A stretch of DNA of 64,000 nt from an uncultured Bacteroidaceae bacterium (GCA_905235285.1 CAJOLI010000001.1:58265-122264); one strand, 5' to 3'. Shown: positions 1-10,940, counted from the stretch's first letter. Numbers and translations are program-made. The notes: a model not told the origin generated them from the letters alone.

Positions 1-1539
1 GACGGTTCCGTCATGATAACCTATTCTGCCGACGACTATGGTTCATACGGCTATCTACATTTCTATCCTGCAGCACATCATGCTAAAGGGGAGATGAGAG
101 CTCTTTATGACTATGAAACAAATAATTACCTTGGAGAAATACCCGAAGCAGAATACACATACAACGTCATCGGCCAGATTAATGAGCATCAGCTCGCCAT
201 TATGGAAACGACCTTCGGCGGACGCGAAGAGCTCGTAGACACAACCGGACTCCTTGACTACGGTTCACTCATGTACTTGACACTTCAGCGGGCCCGTACG
301 GCACGTGAAGCTATCGACGTGTGGACAACGCTCGTAGACACCTATGGCTATGCTTCGGAGGGCGAGAGTATAACCTTAGCAGACCCCAATGAGGTCTGGG
401 TGCTCGAGATTATTGGAAAAGGACCTGGACGTAAGGGCGCCGTATGGGTCGCACGACGTCTGCCGGACGATTGCATCACGGGACATGCCAATCAGGCTCG
501 CATCACGACCTTCCCGCTCAAAGATAAGAAAACTTGCCTCTATTCAAAAGATGTAATCTCTTTCGCACGTGAGAAAGGTTTCTTTACAGGAAAAGACAAA
601 GACTTCTCATTCCGCGATGCTTATGCTCCAAACGATTTCGGAGCCCGACGCATCTGCGAAGCACGCGTATGGAGCTTCTTTAACCGTTGCGCCAGCGGTA
701 TGGAGAAATATATCTCATATATCCAGGGTATAGAAGAAGTCACAGAGGAGATGCCATGGTGTATTCGTCCAGACAAGCCTGTGACCCTGAACCAAGTCAA
801 ACAGGCCATGCGCGACCATTTTGAAGGAACTCCACTTGACATGACTTCGGACATTGGTGCAGGGCCTTGGGAAGCGCCTTACCGCCCCACCCCGCTCTAC
901 TTTGAAGTCGACGGCAAACGCTATTTCAACGAGCGTCCAATCTCCACTCAACAGACGGCTGTGACCTATCTTGCTCAGCTACGTTCTTGGTTGCCTGACC
1001 ACATCGGAGGAGTCCTTTGGGTCGGTTTTGATGATGCCAACATGGTAGCATACACACCCGTCTACTGCTGCGCCACTATGTGCCCCGAGCCGTATGCCGA
1101 AAAAACAGCTGACCCTTTCACCTTTTCTCTCAAGAGCGCCTATTGGATGGCAAATGCACTCTCCAACTTTGTTTACCCACGCTATAGTCAACTCTTCCCT
1201 GAACTGCAGGCCGTAAGAGACAAACTCGACAGCGAGTTTGAGTCTCTGCAGACGAAGGTAGATAATGAAGCCAAGAACATGCAACGCGAGCAAGCAATTC
1301 AACATCTTACAGCCTACACTACACGCTCAGCAAGCCTCATGATGGACCGCTGGCGTCAGCTCTTCGAGCGTCTCATCGTGAAATACAACGATATGGCTAT
1401 CAAGCCTGAGGCTGATGGAAAGTATAAGAAAACTGCTGGTGGCGAACACGTACCTCTCATCCGCACCGGCTACCCTAACCGCTATAGGAAAGCTATCGTC
1501 GATGCGACAGGCGACCGCTACCTCGCCCCAGCCAAATAA
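1..1539 (+). CDS. C69-family dipeptidase, 5' end truncated by window edge
   Basis: Frame stays open to base 1 (DGSVMITYSADDYGSYG...), matching the interior start of secreted C69 dipeptidases; ORF track begins at an internal Met. Confidence 0.85.
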   Translation, partial: DGSVMITYSADDYGSYGYLHFYPAAHHAKGEMRALYDYETNNYLGEIPEAEYTYNVIGQINEHQLAIMETTFGGREELVDTTGLLDYGSLMYLTLQRARTAREAIDVWTTLVDTYGYASEGESITLADPNEVWVLEIIGKGPGRKGAVWVARRLPDDCITGHANQARITTFPLKDKKTCLYSKDVISFAREKGFFTGKDKDFSFRDAYAPNDFGARRICEARVWSFFNRCASGMEKYISYIQGIEEVTEEMPWCIRPDKPVTLNQVKQAMRDHFEGTPLDMTSDIGAGPWEAPYRPTPLYFEVDGKRYFNERPISTQQTAVTYLAQLRSWLPDHIGGVLWVGFDDANMVAYTPVYCCATMCPEPYAEKTADPFTFSLKSAYWMANALSNFVYPRYSQLFPELQAVRDKLDSEFESLQTKVDNEAKNMQREQAIQHLTAYTTRSASLMMDRWRQLFERLIVKYNDMAIKPEADGKYKKTAGGEHVPLIRTGYPNRYRKAIVDATGDRYLAPAK

Positions 1540-1542
1540 TTA

Positions 1543-2040
1543 ATGGAACAGTCATTCACATACCCTACAACGCTCGGCAAGGATGAGCTATATAAAGCCT
1601 TCCTTGCCGACTATACCCTTTATATTGAAGGCGAGACTGATCTCATAAGCACATTCGCCAATACCTCGGCGGCCCTGCGCGAAGCCTTCGGTTTCTTTTG
1701 GGTGGGTTTCTATATCGTACACGACAACGAATGGCTACACCTCGGACCATTCCAAGGCACTGCAGCATGCACGCGCATTCGCCGAGGTCGCGGAGTCTGT
1801 GGCACCGCCTGGGATAACGACCATACGCTAGTAGTCTCAGACGTCGAACTATTCCCCGGACACATCGCATGCAGCTCGGCTTCACGGTCGGAAGTCGTCA
1901 TACCTGTTCACGACAAACAAACAGGTGCCATCATTGCCGTTCTCGACATCGATAGCACCAGTCTTAATGCTTTCCCAGACGAACTCGTTGAGATGCTTGA
2001 AGCCGTCGTTCAAGCTCTACAGAGTCTCACATTCTGCTAA
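1543..2040 (+). CDS. GAF-domain free methionine-(R)-sulfoxide reductase (fRMsr)
   Basis: 165 aa GAF domain with FFWVGFYI, GVCGTAW and HIACSSASRSEVVIPV motifs carrying the fRMsr cysteines. Confidence 0.9.
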   Translation: MEQSFTYPTTLGKDELYKAFLADYTLYIEGETDLISTFANTSAALREAFGFFWVGFYIVHDNEWLHLGPFQGTAACTRIRRGRGVCGTAWDNDHTLVVSDVELFPGHIACSSASRSEVVIPVHDKQTGAIIAVLDIDSTSLNAFPDELVEMLEAVVQALQSLTFC

Positions 2041-3978
2041 CCAAGTATCACGGCTCGCATCACTCGGCATACGCCAGTCACCACGCGGCGAGAGACTTAC
2101 GCTTCCCACCTTAGGCCCATCAGGCATGCACGAGCGCTTAAACTGCTGCGAGAAGAAACGCCGGTAGAACGTTGACAGCCACTTCTTTATCACATCGCCG
2201 TCATACTTACCAGCAAACGCCAGAGTGGCAAGGAAATAAATCTTCGACGGACGGAAGCCCCAACGCATTACATAATAGAGGAAGAAATCGTGTAGCTCAT
2301 AAGGGCCAACCAAGTCCTCTGTTTTCTGCGTAATATTTCCCTCGCTATCAGCAGGTATAAGCTCTGGGCTGATTGGAGTGTCAACGATGTCAAGCAGAAT
2401 CCTCGACGCTACCGTCCCCACATTCTCCGAAGTGCGGCTGGCATTAGCCCCGCTGGCAACCCATTTGACCAAATGTCGAACCAGTGTCTTCGGTACCCCC
2501 GCATTCACGCCATACATCGACATGTGGTCGCCATTATATGTGCACCATCCAAGCGCCAGCTCTGACAAGTCACCCGTGCCTACGACCAACCCGCCCAGTT
2601 GGTTTGCCAGATCCATCAGAATCTGCGTACGCTCACGAGCCTGCGAGTTCTCATAAGTGACATCGTGCTGGCGAGGGTCGTGGTCGATATCATCGAAATG
2701 CTGCATCACAGCCTTTCCTATATTGATTTCCTGCATCGTGATGCCAAGAGCATGCACCAAGTCTACAGCATTATTATATGTACGTTCGGTAGTGCCAAAG
2801 CCGGGCATCGTAACGCCAACTATACCATGACGATCCAACTGCAGCATATCAAAGGCCTTGACCGTCACCAGCAGAGCCAACGTCGAATCTAAGCCACCCG
2901 AGATACCTATCACCACCGTTGTCGTATTCGTGTGCAGCAAGCGCTTTGCCAAGCCCTCTGCCTGAATCGCAAAAATCTCTTCACAACGTGCATCTAAGTC
3001 TGAGCCTGAGCTGACAAAAGGCAAAGGGTCAAAACTCCGGCTGATTTCGAAAGGATGCTGACCAATAAGTGCCGTGTCAATGAACGTATATTGCTGCTCA
3101 CCTCTTTGCGACGAAATAGCGGCCGTGGCACCGAAGGTCGTGTTCTGACGACGCTCTGAACGCAGACGCTCCATATCAATCTCGCTTTCCACTATCTGAG
3201 GCTCTATCGAGTGGCGACGAGCTTCTGCCAGGATCTTGCCGTTCTCGATGATGAAAGCCTTACTGCTGAAGACAAGATCCTGGCTGCTCTCGCCGAAACC
3301 TGCAGAACAATAGACATAACCGCAGATTGCCCGAGAGCTCTGCTGAACAAGCAGGCTCTTCAGATAGCTCAACTTTCCGACGACATCATCGTCAGCGCTC
3401 AAGTTAAACACCACCTCAGCGCCGTTCAACGTCTGATAGGTCGAAGGGGGAAGAGGCGACCACAAATCTTCACAAAGCTCAACACCAAACGTGCACGTGG
3501 GTGTTCGGAACAGCTGACGAGTGCTCAGCTTCACCAATTGACCGCACATCCACACTTCGGCATCAGCATTCAAGGCCGAGCCACTCGCAAACCAGCGGAC
3601 CTCATAGAACTCACGATAGTTTGGCAGATAAATCTTTGGTACAAGACCGAGTATTTTGCCCTTTTGAAGCACTGCAGCGCAATTAAAAAGAGAACCTTTA
3701 TAAGGAACTGGAAGGCCTACAATAATTATTATGTCCAGCGAGCGGGAGAAGTTCATCAGATGAATAAGACCCATCTCGGCCTCGTCAAGCAACAGCTGCT
3801 GGGCAAACAGATCGCCACAGCTATACCCCGTAAGAGACAACTCTGGCATACAGATGACTTCTATGCCACGACCTTCTGCCTGAATGACAAGGCTCTCGAT
3901 AGCCTGAACATTAAATTTTGGATCAGCGACGCGCACCTCGGGCACGCCTGCAGCCATTTTAACAAATCCGTAGTTCAT
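2017..3978 (-). CDS. nadE: Glutamine-dependent NAD+ synthetase
   Basis: N-terminal nitrilase-like glutaminase domain (MPELSLTGYSCGDL, GVELCEDLW) plus SGGLDSTLALLV ATP-pyrophosphatase loop. Confidence 0.95.
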   Translation of the reverse strand: MNYGFVKMAAGVPEVRVADPKFNVQAIESLVIQAEGRGIEVICMPELSLTGYSCGDLFAQQLLLDEAEMGLIHLMNFSRSLDIIIIVGLPVPYKGSLFNCAAVLQKGKILGLVPKIYLPNYREFYEVRWFASGSALNADAEVWMCGQLVKLSTRQLFRTPTCTFGVELCEDLWSPLPPSTYQTLNGAEVVFNLSADDDVVGKLSYLKSLLVQQSSRAICGYVYCSAGFGESSQDLVFSSKAFIIENGKILAEARRHSIEPQIVESEIDMERLRSERRQNTTFGATAAISSQRGEQQYTFIDTALIGQHPFEISRSFDPLPFVSSGSDLDARCEEIFAIQAEGLAKRLLHTNTTTVVIGISGGLDSTLALLVTVKAFDMLQLDRHGIVGVTMPGFGTTERTYNNAVDLVHALGITMQEINIGKAVMQHFDDIDHDPRQHDVTYENSQARERTQILMDLANQLGGLVVGTGDLSELALGWCTYNGDHMSMYGVNAGVPKTLVRHLVKWVASGANASRTSENVGTVASRILLDIVDTPISPELIPADSEGNITQKTEDLVGPYELHDFFLYYVMRWGFRPSKIYFLATLAFAGKYDGDVIKKWLSTFYRRFFSQQFKRSCMPDGPKVGSVSLSPRGDWRMPSDASRDTWLAECETL

Positions 3979-4073
3979 TTCTTCTTTGGCTTATGTTTAC
4001 GACCGCAAAGATATACCAAAATGTGAAAAGTTGAAAAATATTTCACTTCTTTTTTACTTTTTCCTCTTTTCTC

Positions 4074-4104
4074 TTTTGCAGTTTACATTTTTAATCTATC
4101 TTTG
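4074..4104 (+). promoter_or_regulatory. Putative Bacteroidetes -33/-7 promoter upstream of rubrerythrin
   Basis: TTTTG, 18 nt, TATCTTTG. Confidence 0.55.
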
Positions 4105-4167
4105 CGATGCTATAGTTATATGACAAGATAAATTTTGTTTAACCCTAAACCAAGTACAAAAACAATT

Positions 4168-4716
4168 ATGACTAAGAAATTCGTTTGCACCGTATGTGGA
4201 TATATCCACGAAGGTCCTGAGCCCCCCGAACGCTGCCCTCAGTGTAAAGTTCCAGGAAGCAAGTTCAAAGAGCTGAAAGAGGATGGCAACCTTGAGTTTG
4301 TAACTGAGCACGTCATTGGTGTTGCAAAAGGCGTAGATCCTGAAATCCTTGCCGGTCTTCGTTCTAACTTCGAAGGCGAATGCAGTGAGGTTGGAATGTA
4401 TCTGGCCATGGCACGTCAAGCCGACCGCGAAGGATATCCCGAAATCGCTGAAGCGTTCCGTCGCTATGCTTTCGAAGAAGCTGACCATGCTAGCCGCTTT
4501 GCCGAACTGCTGGGCGAATGTGTCTGGGACACCAAAACCAACTTGAAGAAGCGCATGGAAGCTGAGGCTGGCGCATGTGCAGGCAAGATGGATATCGCCA
4601 AGAAAGCTAAGGCTCTGGACCTTGATGCCATACACGACACCGTTCATGAGATGGCTAAGGACGAAGCGCGTCACGGAAAGGGCTTCGAAGGGCTCTACAA
4701 ACGTTACTTCGGATAG
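4168..4716 (+). CDS. Rubrerythrin with N-terminal rubredoxin domain (reverse rubrerythrin type)
   Basis: [32 protein letters not shown] rubredoxin-like domain followed by a four-helix diiron domain with EGECSE and [11 protein letters not shown] at 4168 chosen over 4135. Confidence 0.9.
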   Translation: MTKKFVCTVCGYIHEGPEPPERCPQCKVPGSKFKELKEDGNLEFVTEHVIGVAKGVDPEILAGLRSNFEGECSEVGMYLAMARQADREGYPEIAEAFRRYAFEEADHASRFAELLGECVWDTKTNLKKRMEAEAGACAGKMDIAKKAKALDLDAIHDTVHEMAKDEARHGKGFEGLYKRYFG

Positions 4717-4725
4717 TAACAAGTC

Positions 4726-5106
4726 ATGACTGAGGGCTTCAGAGTCCGGAGATATAACGTCCCCGTCAAGCGCTACTGCCAGACGATGGACCTGCGAGAC
4801 GACCCAGACCTCATCAAGGAATATCGGCGCCGACACAGCCAAAGCGAAGCCTGGAAAGAAATACGCGACGGCATACGTCAGGTAGGTATTCTGGAGATGG
4901 AGATTTACATTCTCGGGACGCGATTGTTCATGATCGTAGAAACACCGCTCGACTTCGATTGGGACACGGCGATGGCTAAGCTTGCCACCCTTCCACGACA
5001 ACAGGAATGGGAAGATTATATGGCCATCTTCCAGCAATGCCGTGTAGGAGCCACGAGCGACGAGAAGTGGCAAATGATGGAGCGGATGTTCTATCTTTAT
5101 GATTAA
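4726..5106 (+). CDS. L-rhamnose mutarotase family protein
   Basis: 126 aa, KRYCQTMDLRDDPDLIKEYRRRHS...ILGTRLFMIVET...W pattern of the rhamnose mutarotase family. Confidence 0.8.
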   Translation: MTEGFRVRRYNVPVKRYCQTMDLRDDPDLIKEYRRRHSQSEAWKEIRDGIRQVGILEMEIYILGTRLFMIVETPLDFDWDTAMAKLATLPRQQEWEDYMAIFQQCRVGATSDEKWQMMERMFYLYD

Positions 5107-5166
5107 GAACACACCTTCGCTTGACCTTTGGTCGCTCAACACTTCAAGAACTCAAAACGATAAATG

Positions 5167-5206
5167 AAAAGCGCGGATGCCGACTTGGCATCCGCGCTTT
5201 TTATTT
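5167..5206. terminator. Rho-independent terminator
   Basis: AAAAGCGCGGATGCC-GACTT-GGCATCCGCGCTTTTTATTTT hairpin between convergent genes. Confidence 0.85.
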
Positions 5207-5236
5207 TAATCTCTAATATCTTCGCTCTGCGAAGCA

Positions 5237-7801
5237 TCAAAGGAACCACTTCACGTAGGAGAAGTCCTGACGGTGAGGCAGCAAATCGTTCTTCGGGAAG
5301 AGGCGATAAGCTATCTTGAAAGCACCGGCATTATTGATGGTGTGAGTAACGTGGAAGGTGTAGAGATTGCCTTCACGCTTCACAACCTCTAAGGGTTCTA
5401 CATTATATATATGGTCCTCACCTTTCTTGTCGGTTGTCAGGGTTACAAGTTCCATACCTATGGCGTTGTCCAGACCGGCCTCATCAACCACGATGTTAAT
5501 GTCGTACTTCTTACCAGCCTCGACGTAACCGTTAATCAGTGCATCACACTTCTCGGTGCTGACGATGCGGATGCTGTCCCAGCGCTCGGCTACAGCTTCT
5601 TTCCACAATGCTATCTCCTTTGCCATCGCATAGTTGTTGGCCTGAAGTTTCTTGTAACGAGCTGCCATTGGTGTGTAGAATTTAGTGTAGTAGTCGTCCA
5701 GCTGGCGCTTCATAGTGTAGTGAGGAGCTATACGGGCAATGGAATTCTTGATGACCTGAATCCACGAGGGGCTGTAGCCCTTTGAGTTACGGGCGTAATA
5801 CGTAGGCATGATCTCGTTCTCGAGCAGGCTGTAGATGGTGGCGGCATCGAGCTGATCCTGGAAGGTCTGGTTCTCGTAGGTACGTTTTTCCGTAAGAGCC
5901 CAGCCGGCACCCTCGCGATAGCCTTCCAGCCACCATCCGTCGAGCACACTCAGGTTCACGACGCCGTTCATCAGAGCCTTCTCGCCACTGGTACCAGAAG
6001 CCTCCAACGGACGCGTCGGCGTGTTCATCCAGATGTCAACGCCCGATATGAGACGGCGAGCCAGCTGCATGTCGTAGTTCTCTAAGAAGATAATCTTACC
6101 GAGGAACTCGGGGCGCTGAGATATCTCATAGATTTTCTTGATAAGGCCCTGACCTGCACCATCGGCCGGGTGTGCCTTACCGGTGTAGAGGAACTGAACG
6201 GGATAGTTGGGGTTATTGACTATCTTCTCCAAACGCTCCAGGTCGGTGAACAGGAGGTGAGCACGCTTGTAAGTAGCAAAGCGGCGGCCGAAGCCTATCA
6301 GCAGAGCGTTCGGGTTAATCTTGTCCATAAGGCTTACTACGCGCGAGGGGTCGCCCTGATTCTTCAACCACGAGTCGCGGAACTGCTCGCGTATATAGTC
6401 CACCAGCTTAGTCTTCAGCTGCATACGCGTCTTCCATATCTCGGCATCGGGCACCTCGAAGATGGCGTGCCAGATATTCTCATTGCTCTGGTCTGAAAGG
6501 TGCTCCGGGGCAAAATGCTTGGAATACAGCTTGCGCCACTCCGTAGCACACCACGTCGGGAAGTGAACGCCATTCGTCACGTAGCCTACATGACTCTCCT
6601 CCGGGAAGTAACCCTTCCAGATATTCTGGAACATCTTCTTGCTCACTTCGCCGTGAAGCCAGCTCACGCCGTTGACTTCCTGACACGTGTTGCAAGCAAA
6701 CGTGCTCATGCAGAAGCGCTCGCCATGGTCGTCCGGATTTTGACGGCCCATGCCTATGAATTCATCCCACGTAATACCGAGAATCTGAGGATAACCGCTC
6801 ATATACTTCCCGAAGAGGCCTTCGTCGAAGTAATCGTGACCAGCCGGTACCGGAGTGTGAACGGTGTAGAGCGACGACGCGCGCACCAGTTCAAGAGCCT
6901 GATTGAAGGTAAGACCTTCATTCACGTAGTCTGCCAGACGCTGCACGTTGCAGAGTGCAGCGTGACCCTCGTTGCAGTGGTACATATCCTTCTTGATGCC
7001 CAGTTTCTTCAGCAGAAGCACGCCGCCGATGCCAAGGAGAATCTCCTGCTTCAGGCGATTCTCCCAGTCACCGCCGTAGAGGGCATGGGTGATGGAACGG
7101 TCGTATTCCGAATTGAGGTCGTTGTCGGTATCTAAGAGATAGAGCTTCACGCGACCTACATTGACTCGCCACACGTAAGCATGAACCTGATAGTTCATAT
7201 AAGGCACGTCAATCACCACGGGCTTGCCCTCGCTGTCCAGCTGCTGCTCTATGGGCAGGCTGCCGAAATTTTGGGCCTCATAGTTGGCAATCTGCTGGCC
7301 ATCCATTGACAGTGTCTGAGTGAAATAGCCGAAACGATAGAGAAAACCTACGGCCACCATATCGACATTAGAGTCGCTCGCTTCCTTAATATAGTCGCCG
7401 GCAAGGATGCCCAGGCCACCGGAATAAATCTTGAGTACCTGGTTCAAACCATACTCCATGCAGAGGTAAGCCACGCTCGGGCGGTCCGTGCGGGGCTTCA
7501 CGTCCATATAGGTGCGGAATTCCTTGTACGTGTCATTCATGCGCTTAAGGATATCCTTGTCCTTCGAGAGCTCTGACAGCTTCTCGTAGCTGATGCGCTC
7601 AAGCAGCAGCACGGGGTTCTGACCGCATTCTTCGTAGAGTTGCGGATCAAGATGCGAGAATAGGCTGCGTGCACTATGATTCCACGCCCACCACATGTTG
7701 TGAGCCAATTCTTCTAACTTCTGAAGCTCCTCGGGAATGTTGCTCTTGACGACAACTGGTTTCCATTGAGCATCGTTGGAGTTGCTTGCTTTGATTTTCA
7801 T
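5237..7801 (-). CDS. glgP: Glycogen/alpha-glucan phosphorylase
   Basis: 854 aa; [66 protein letters not shown]. Confidence 0.93.
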   Translation of the reverse strand: MKIKASNSNDAQWKPVVVKSNIPEELQKLEELAHNMWWAWNHSARSLFSHLDPQLYEECGQNPVLLLERISYEKLSELSKDKDILKRMNDTYKEFRTYMDVKPRTDRPSVAYLCMEYGLNQVLKIYSGGLGILAGDYIKEASDSNVDMVAVGFLYRFGYFTQTLSMDGQQIANYEAQNFGSLPIEQQLDSEGKPVVIDVPYMNYQVHAYVWRVNVGRVKLYLLDTDNDLNSEYDRSITHALYGGDWENRLKQEILLGIGGVLLLKKLGIKKDMYHCNEGHAALCNVQRLADYVNEGLTFNQALELVRASSLYTVHTPVPAGHDYFDEGLFGKYMSGYPQILGITWDEFIGMGRQNPDDHGERFCMSTFACNTCQEVNGVSWLHGEVSKKMFQNIWKGYFPEESHVGYVTNGVHFPTWCATEWRKLYSKHFAPEHLSDQSNENIWHAIFEVPDAEIWKTRMQLKTKLVDYIREQFRDSWLKNQGDPSRVVSLMDKINPNALLIGFGRRFATYKRAHLLFTDLERLEKIVNNPNYPVQFLYTGKAHPADGAGQGLIKKIYEISQRPEFLGKIIFLENYDMQLARRLISGVDIWMNTPTRPLEASGTSGEKALMNGVVNLSVLDGWWLEGYREGAGWALTEKRTYENQTFQDQLDAATIYSLLENEIMPTYYARNSKGYSPSWIQVIKNSIARIAPHYTMKRQLDDYYTKFYTPMAARYKKLQANNYAMAKEIALWKEAVAERWDSIRIVSTEKCDALINGYVEAGKKYDINIVVDEAGLDNAIGMELVTLTTDKKGEDHIYNVEPLEVVKREGNLYTFHVTHTINNAGAFKIAYRLFPKNDLLPHRQDFSYVKWFL

Positions 7802-7841
7802 AAATGAAATGTTATAAATATATATAATAATGTTATAATCT

Positions 7842-9566
7842 CTAGTCTCTAATCTCTAATCGCAAAAACCGCTCGCGGGCATTGCGCAGAGCTATGTCGT
7901 AGGCTTCGTAGTAGTAATCAATGAAATATCTCCATTGCGCCTTTTCGGCCAGCTGGCGGGCTGCCTTACGGGCTTGCTCCACGGCCTTGCTGTCGAGGTT
8001 GGCAAAACCTATAATCTCGTTAGAGATGCGCTCGGCAACTTCATCATAGTTGTAGTCCGAACGCTGAACGACCTCCACTCCATCTTCATCAAGGAAACAT
8101 TCGTCGGCATCCTTGTTTTGAGCTGCTTTCTGCTCATTTGCCCACATTCCGAAGCCCGCAAGTGTCGTTGTGATGCAAGGAACGCGGAACGCCAGGCTCT
8201 CAAGCGGAGTGTAGCCCCAAGGTTCGTAGTAGGAAGGATATACTGTGAGGTCCAGTCCCAGCAGCAGGTCGTAGTACGGCATGTTGAAGATACCATCGGC
8301 CCCATCGAGATAACAGGGCACAAACATAATCTTTACCCGGGCGCTCTCGCGATTGCTGACGCCGTGCCTGTAGAGCATCTGCGTCACCATATCGCAACCA
8401 GGCTCATACAGCTTATGCGTCACGAAAGGATTCGGAAGCCTGTTTGAAAGCCCTTCACGGGTGAGGGACGTCGGCTGCTTCTCCATGGCCTTCAGCCGCT
8501 CCTGTAAATCCTCGCGCGGACCTGATTGCCAAGCCGGCACCTCTATAAGTGCCAGCACCTGACGGCTGAGGCTACTGTTGTGCAGTGTCCTGCAAAGCGC
8601 CTCTGTGAAGACATCAATGCCCTTGTTCTTCCATTCGTAGCGGCCGCTGGTGCCCACGATCATCGTGTCCGCATCGAAGTGAGTGCCCATCAGCGCTGAT
8701 GCCACCTCGAAAATCCGTTGGCGAGCCTTGCGACGGCGGTTGACGAAACTGACGCCCTTCGGCACAAAGTCCATCTCGAAACCGTTCGGAAGCACTACAT
8801 CCACGCGTTTGTCAAGCAGCTCCTCACACTCTCGAGCCGTCACTTCAGACACCGTAGTAAAGCAGTCTACATAGTGAGCCGTCTGACGCTCAATGCTATG
8901 CTTCGACTGTACGTTCAGCTCCTCAGCCATCTGAGTGCCGTTGTAAGCCCAAAGATAGTCGTACAGTGGCTTGCCGTTGCCTGCTATGCTGCGACCTATC
9001 GTCGTGGCATGAGTAGTGAAGATGGTTGCTATGGCCGGAACGAACCTTTGCAGATACAAGGCGCCAAGGCCCGTCATCCACTCGTGAGCTTGATAGACAA
9101 CACGCTTTGTCTCGTCGAGGAAATAATTGTAGAAACTCTGAACAACGCGACCGGCGGCAAAAGAGAACATCGACGCCTCGTCGTAGTCACCGTAAGCATG
9201 CAGGCTGTCAACCTGATACTCTGTCCACAGCGTACCGTAGATGTCATTCTTCCTCGCAAAATATGGTTTAAAATCTACAAGCACAACCAAAGGCTTGCCG
9301 GGAACCTGCCAGCGACCTATGCGGACGCCTATTGATTCACGTGCGGCCTCGCGACGCCAGTCTGCCCAAAAATTACGGTCTTCCACAAAGAGTGGATTTT
9401 CCTTATCCTGCCAAAAATCGGGACCTATGAACACGACACGGTCAGGGAAAGTCTCCTGCAACGTCTTGGCGCGAGTCGACAAAACCGTGTAGATGCCGCC
9501 CACCTTGTTGCAGACTTCCCAGCTCGCTTCGAATATATAATCGGGGGTTAATCTTTCTTCAATCAT
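7842..9566 (-). CDS. Glycogen synthase, GT3 (eukaryotic-like) family
   Basis: 574 aa; [51 protein letters not shown]. Confidence 0.9.
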   Translation of the reverse strand: MIEERLTPDYIFEASWEVCNKVGGIYTVLSTRAKTLQETFPDRVVFIGPDFWQDKENPLFVEDRNFWADWRREAARESIGVRIGRWQVPGKPLVVLVDFKPYFARKNDIYGTLWTEYQVDSLHAYGDYDEASMFSFAAGRVVQSFYNYFLDETKRVVYQAHEWMTGLGALYLQRFVPAIATIFTTHATTIGRSIAGNGKPLYDYLWAYNGTQMAEELNVQSKHSIERQTAHYVDCFTTVSEVTARECEELLDKRVDVVLPNGFEMDFVPKGVSFVNRRRKARQRIFEVASALMGTHFDADTMIVGTSGRYEWKNKGIDVFTEALCRTLHNSSLSRQVLALIEVPAWQSGPREDLQERLKAMEKQPTSLTREGLSNRLPNPFVTHKLYEPGCDMVTQMLYRHGVSNRESARVKIMFVPCYLDGADGIFNMPYYDLLLGLDLTVYPSYYEPWGYTPLESLAFRVPCITTTLAGFGMWANEQKAAQNKDADECFLDEDGVEVVQRSDYNYDEVAERISNEIIGFANLDSKAVEQARKAARQLAEKAQWRYFIDYYYEAYDIALRNARERFLRLEIRD

Positions 9567-9633
9567 TATCTGTATTTTCCTGAAACTGGCCTCATTGACA
9601 AGGTTTTAGACCTTTCCCTAATGTTTTCGGGTG

Positions 9634-9664
9634 CAAAAGTACAACATTTCTTGCATTTAGCCAA
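9634..9664 (-). promoter_or_regulatory. Putative -33/-7 promoter for the glycogen synthase gene
   Basis: Minus strand TTGG, 19 nt, TACTTTTG. Confidence 0.65.
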
Positions 9665-10181
9665 CATTTTACATAATTTTATTTCACAATAAGTATTAAA
9701 ACCGATTGTTCATTGGGCTGTCACGCTCTTGCAACCATTACATTTCATCCGCCTTTTCTCGCCATAGCTGCCATTTCCACCCGGTAATGTAACCCCTTTG
9801 CCCAACCTTTGGTCGCTCCATACTGAGGAACTCCTTTACTCCTTCCTCCTTGCGCGCTATTCTGCTTTATAGGTGTCCGCTAAAAATCATTGGTGCTTTC
9901 GGCAATCATTAATTCCCCGGACAGCCGTTGACACTCCTTAAGGAGGGGCTTGTCTAATGCTAAAAGGCACGTGAGTTCGGTATAAGAAATATGCCTGGGA
10001 AATTACAGGAGTGCGAATTAGTTTGTACCTTTGCAGCTGCGAAACAACGAGTTACGGTTAATCTCTTTGCGAGGCTTATTGCATACAATCTACTGCCAAT
10101 GAAACCAGAACATTTAAATCTTTGGCAAAAACATATTAGTTGCATAGAGCTAACCCCCTGCTTACGTTTGATTATGGAGCT

Positions 10182-10225
10182 AATAGTTTTAGGTGTCCCA
10201 CCTAGGCGGGACACCTAAAACTATT
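10182..10225. repeat. 44-bp near-perfect palindrome
   Basis: AATAGTTTTAGGTGTCCC-ACCTAGGC-GGGACACCTAAAACTATT, one mismatched pair around a CCTAGG centre. Confidence 0.95.
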
Positions 10226-10226
10226 G

Positions 10227-10336
10227 GTTGAATTCGCCATTTCAACCAGTTGTATTTGCCATTTCAACCGGTTGAGTTGAGCGTTTCGACCGGTTGAGTT
10301 GAATGTTTCGGCCAGTTGTATTCGCCAAATAAACAT
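10227..10336. repeat. 22-bp tandem repeat, 4 full units plus a partial fifth, each junction a dyad
   Basis: Units at 10227, 10249, 10271, 10293, 10315; junctions CAACCAGTTG, CAACCGGTTG, CGACCGGTTG, CGGCCAGTTG. Confidence 0.9.
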
Positions 10337-10530
10337 TCAAAATTATGGGTGTCCGCTAAACGTACTTTTGTGCCTAAACTTACGGCTTTTAGCATAAGAC
10401 AAGCCTCCCTAAGAAGTGTCAACGGCTGCCCGAGGAATTAATGATTGCCGAAAGCACCAATGATTTTTAGCGGACACCTATGATTTAAAATCCAACCTCA
10501 TTTTGGATAAAAGGCCCTTTTTGAGGGTTT

Positions 10531-10625
10531 ATCTGTCACCAAAAGGGGTATCTGTCACCCATCTGTCACCGCCTACTCGCAAGATAATCAGCACCTTGCA
10601 AGAGCGGTGACAGCGTGACAGATAA
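10531..10625. repeat. TCTGTCACC motif cluster with inverted copies
   Basis: ATCTGTCACC at 10531 and 10561, TATCTGTCACCC near 10550, and inverse GCGGTGACAGCGTGACAGAT at 10604-10623. Confidence 0.75.
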
Positions 10626-10861
10626 TTTCGGCAAATTTACGTGAAAAATAATCCGCAACACCTGTTTATGGGCAATGCGGACGATGATTATTGCGCATCT
10701 GAGTTTTAGCGGACAGCAATAATTCTGTTTATAGACAAAATCTATAATTGGAAGTTATACGTTAACGACCGATTCCCTCTATAAATAGCAAGAAGCCTTT
10801 ATTATTCAAGGGGAGTAAAGGAAATGCTTTATATGAGTTTGGGTTAAAATTTCTTTATAAA

Positions 10862-10893
10862 TTTTGCCGTTCAAAGATACTATACTAAATTTG
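10862..10893 (+). promoter_or_regulatory. Putative -33/-7 promoter
   Basis: TTTTG, 19 nt, TAAATTTG upstream of the 10941 CDS. Confidence 0.6.
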
Positions 10894-10940
10894 CACCGAA
10901 TATTATACGACTACAGTTTCGCAATTATTAACTATCAATT

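Larger units (their letters stand above)
9870..10481. repeat. Inverted-repeat-bounded noncoding element, ~97-bp arms 9870-9966 and 10386-10481
   Basis: Arms are reverse complements with ~48 bp identical at the outer ends (ATAGGTGTCCGCTAAAAATCATTGGTGCTTTCGGCAATCATTAATTCC) and a few mismatches/indels inward. Confidence 0.9.

Noticed and set aside
4096-5142. 348-aa minus-strand ORF opposite rubrerythrin and rhamnose mutarotase
   Set aside because: Antisense shadow of two well-supported genes; no recognisable domain, produced by codon bias of the sense strand.
9960-10218. Short ORFs on both strands inside the inverted-repeat element (84 and 75 aa)
   Set aside because: Overlap each other, end in the palindrome, no recognisable family.
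10227-10336. CRISPR array
   Set aside because: Units are directly abutting with no spacers, units diverge, and no cas genes are present.
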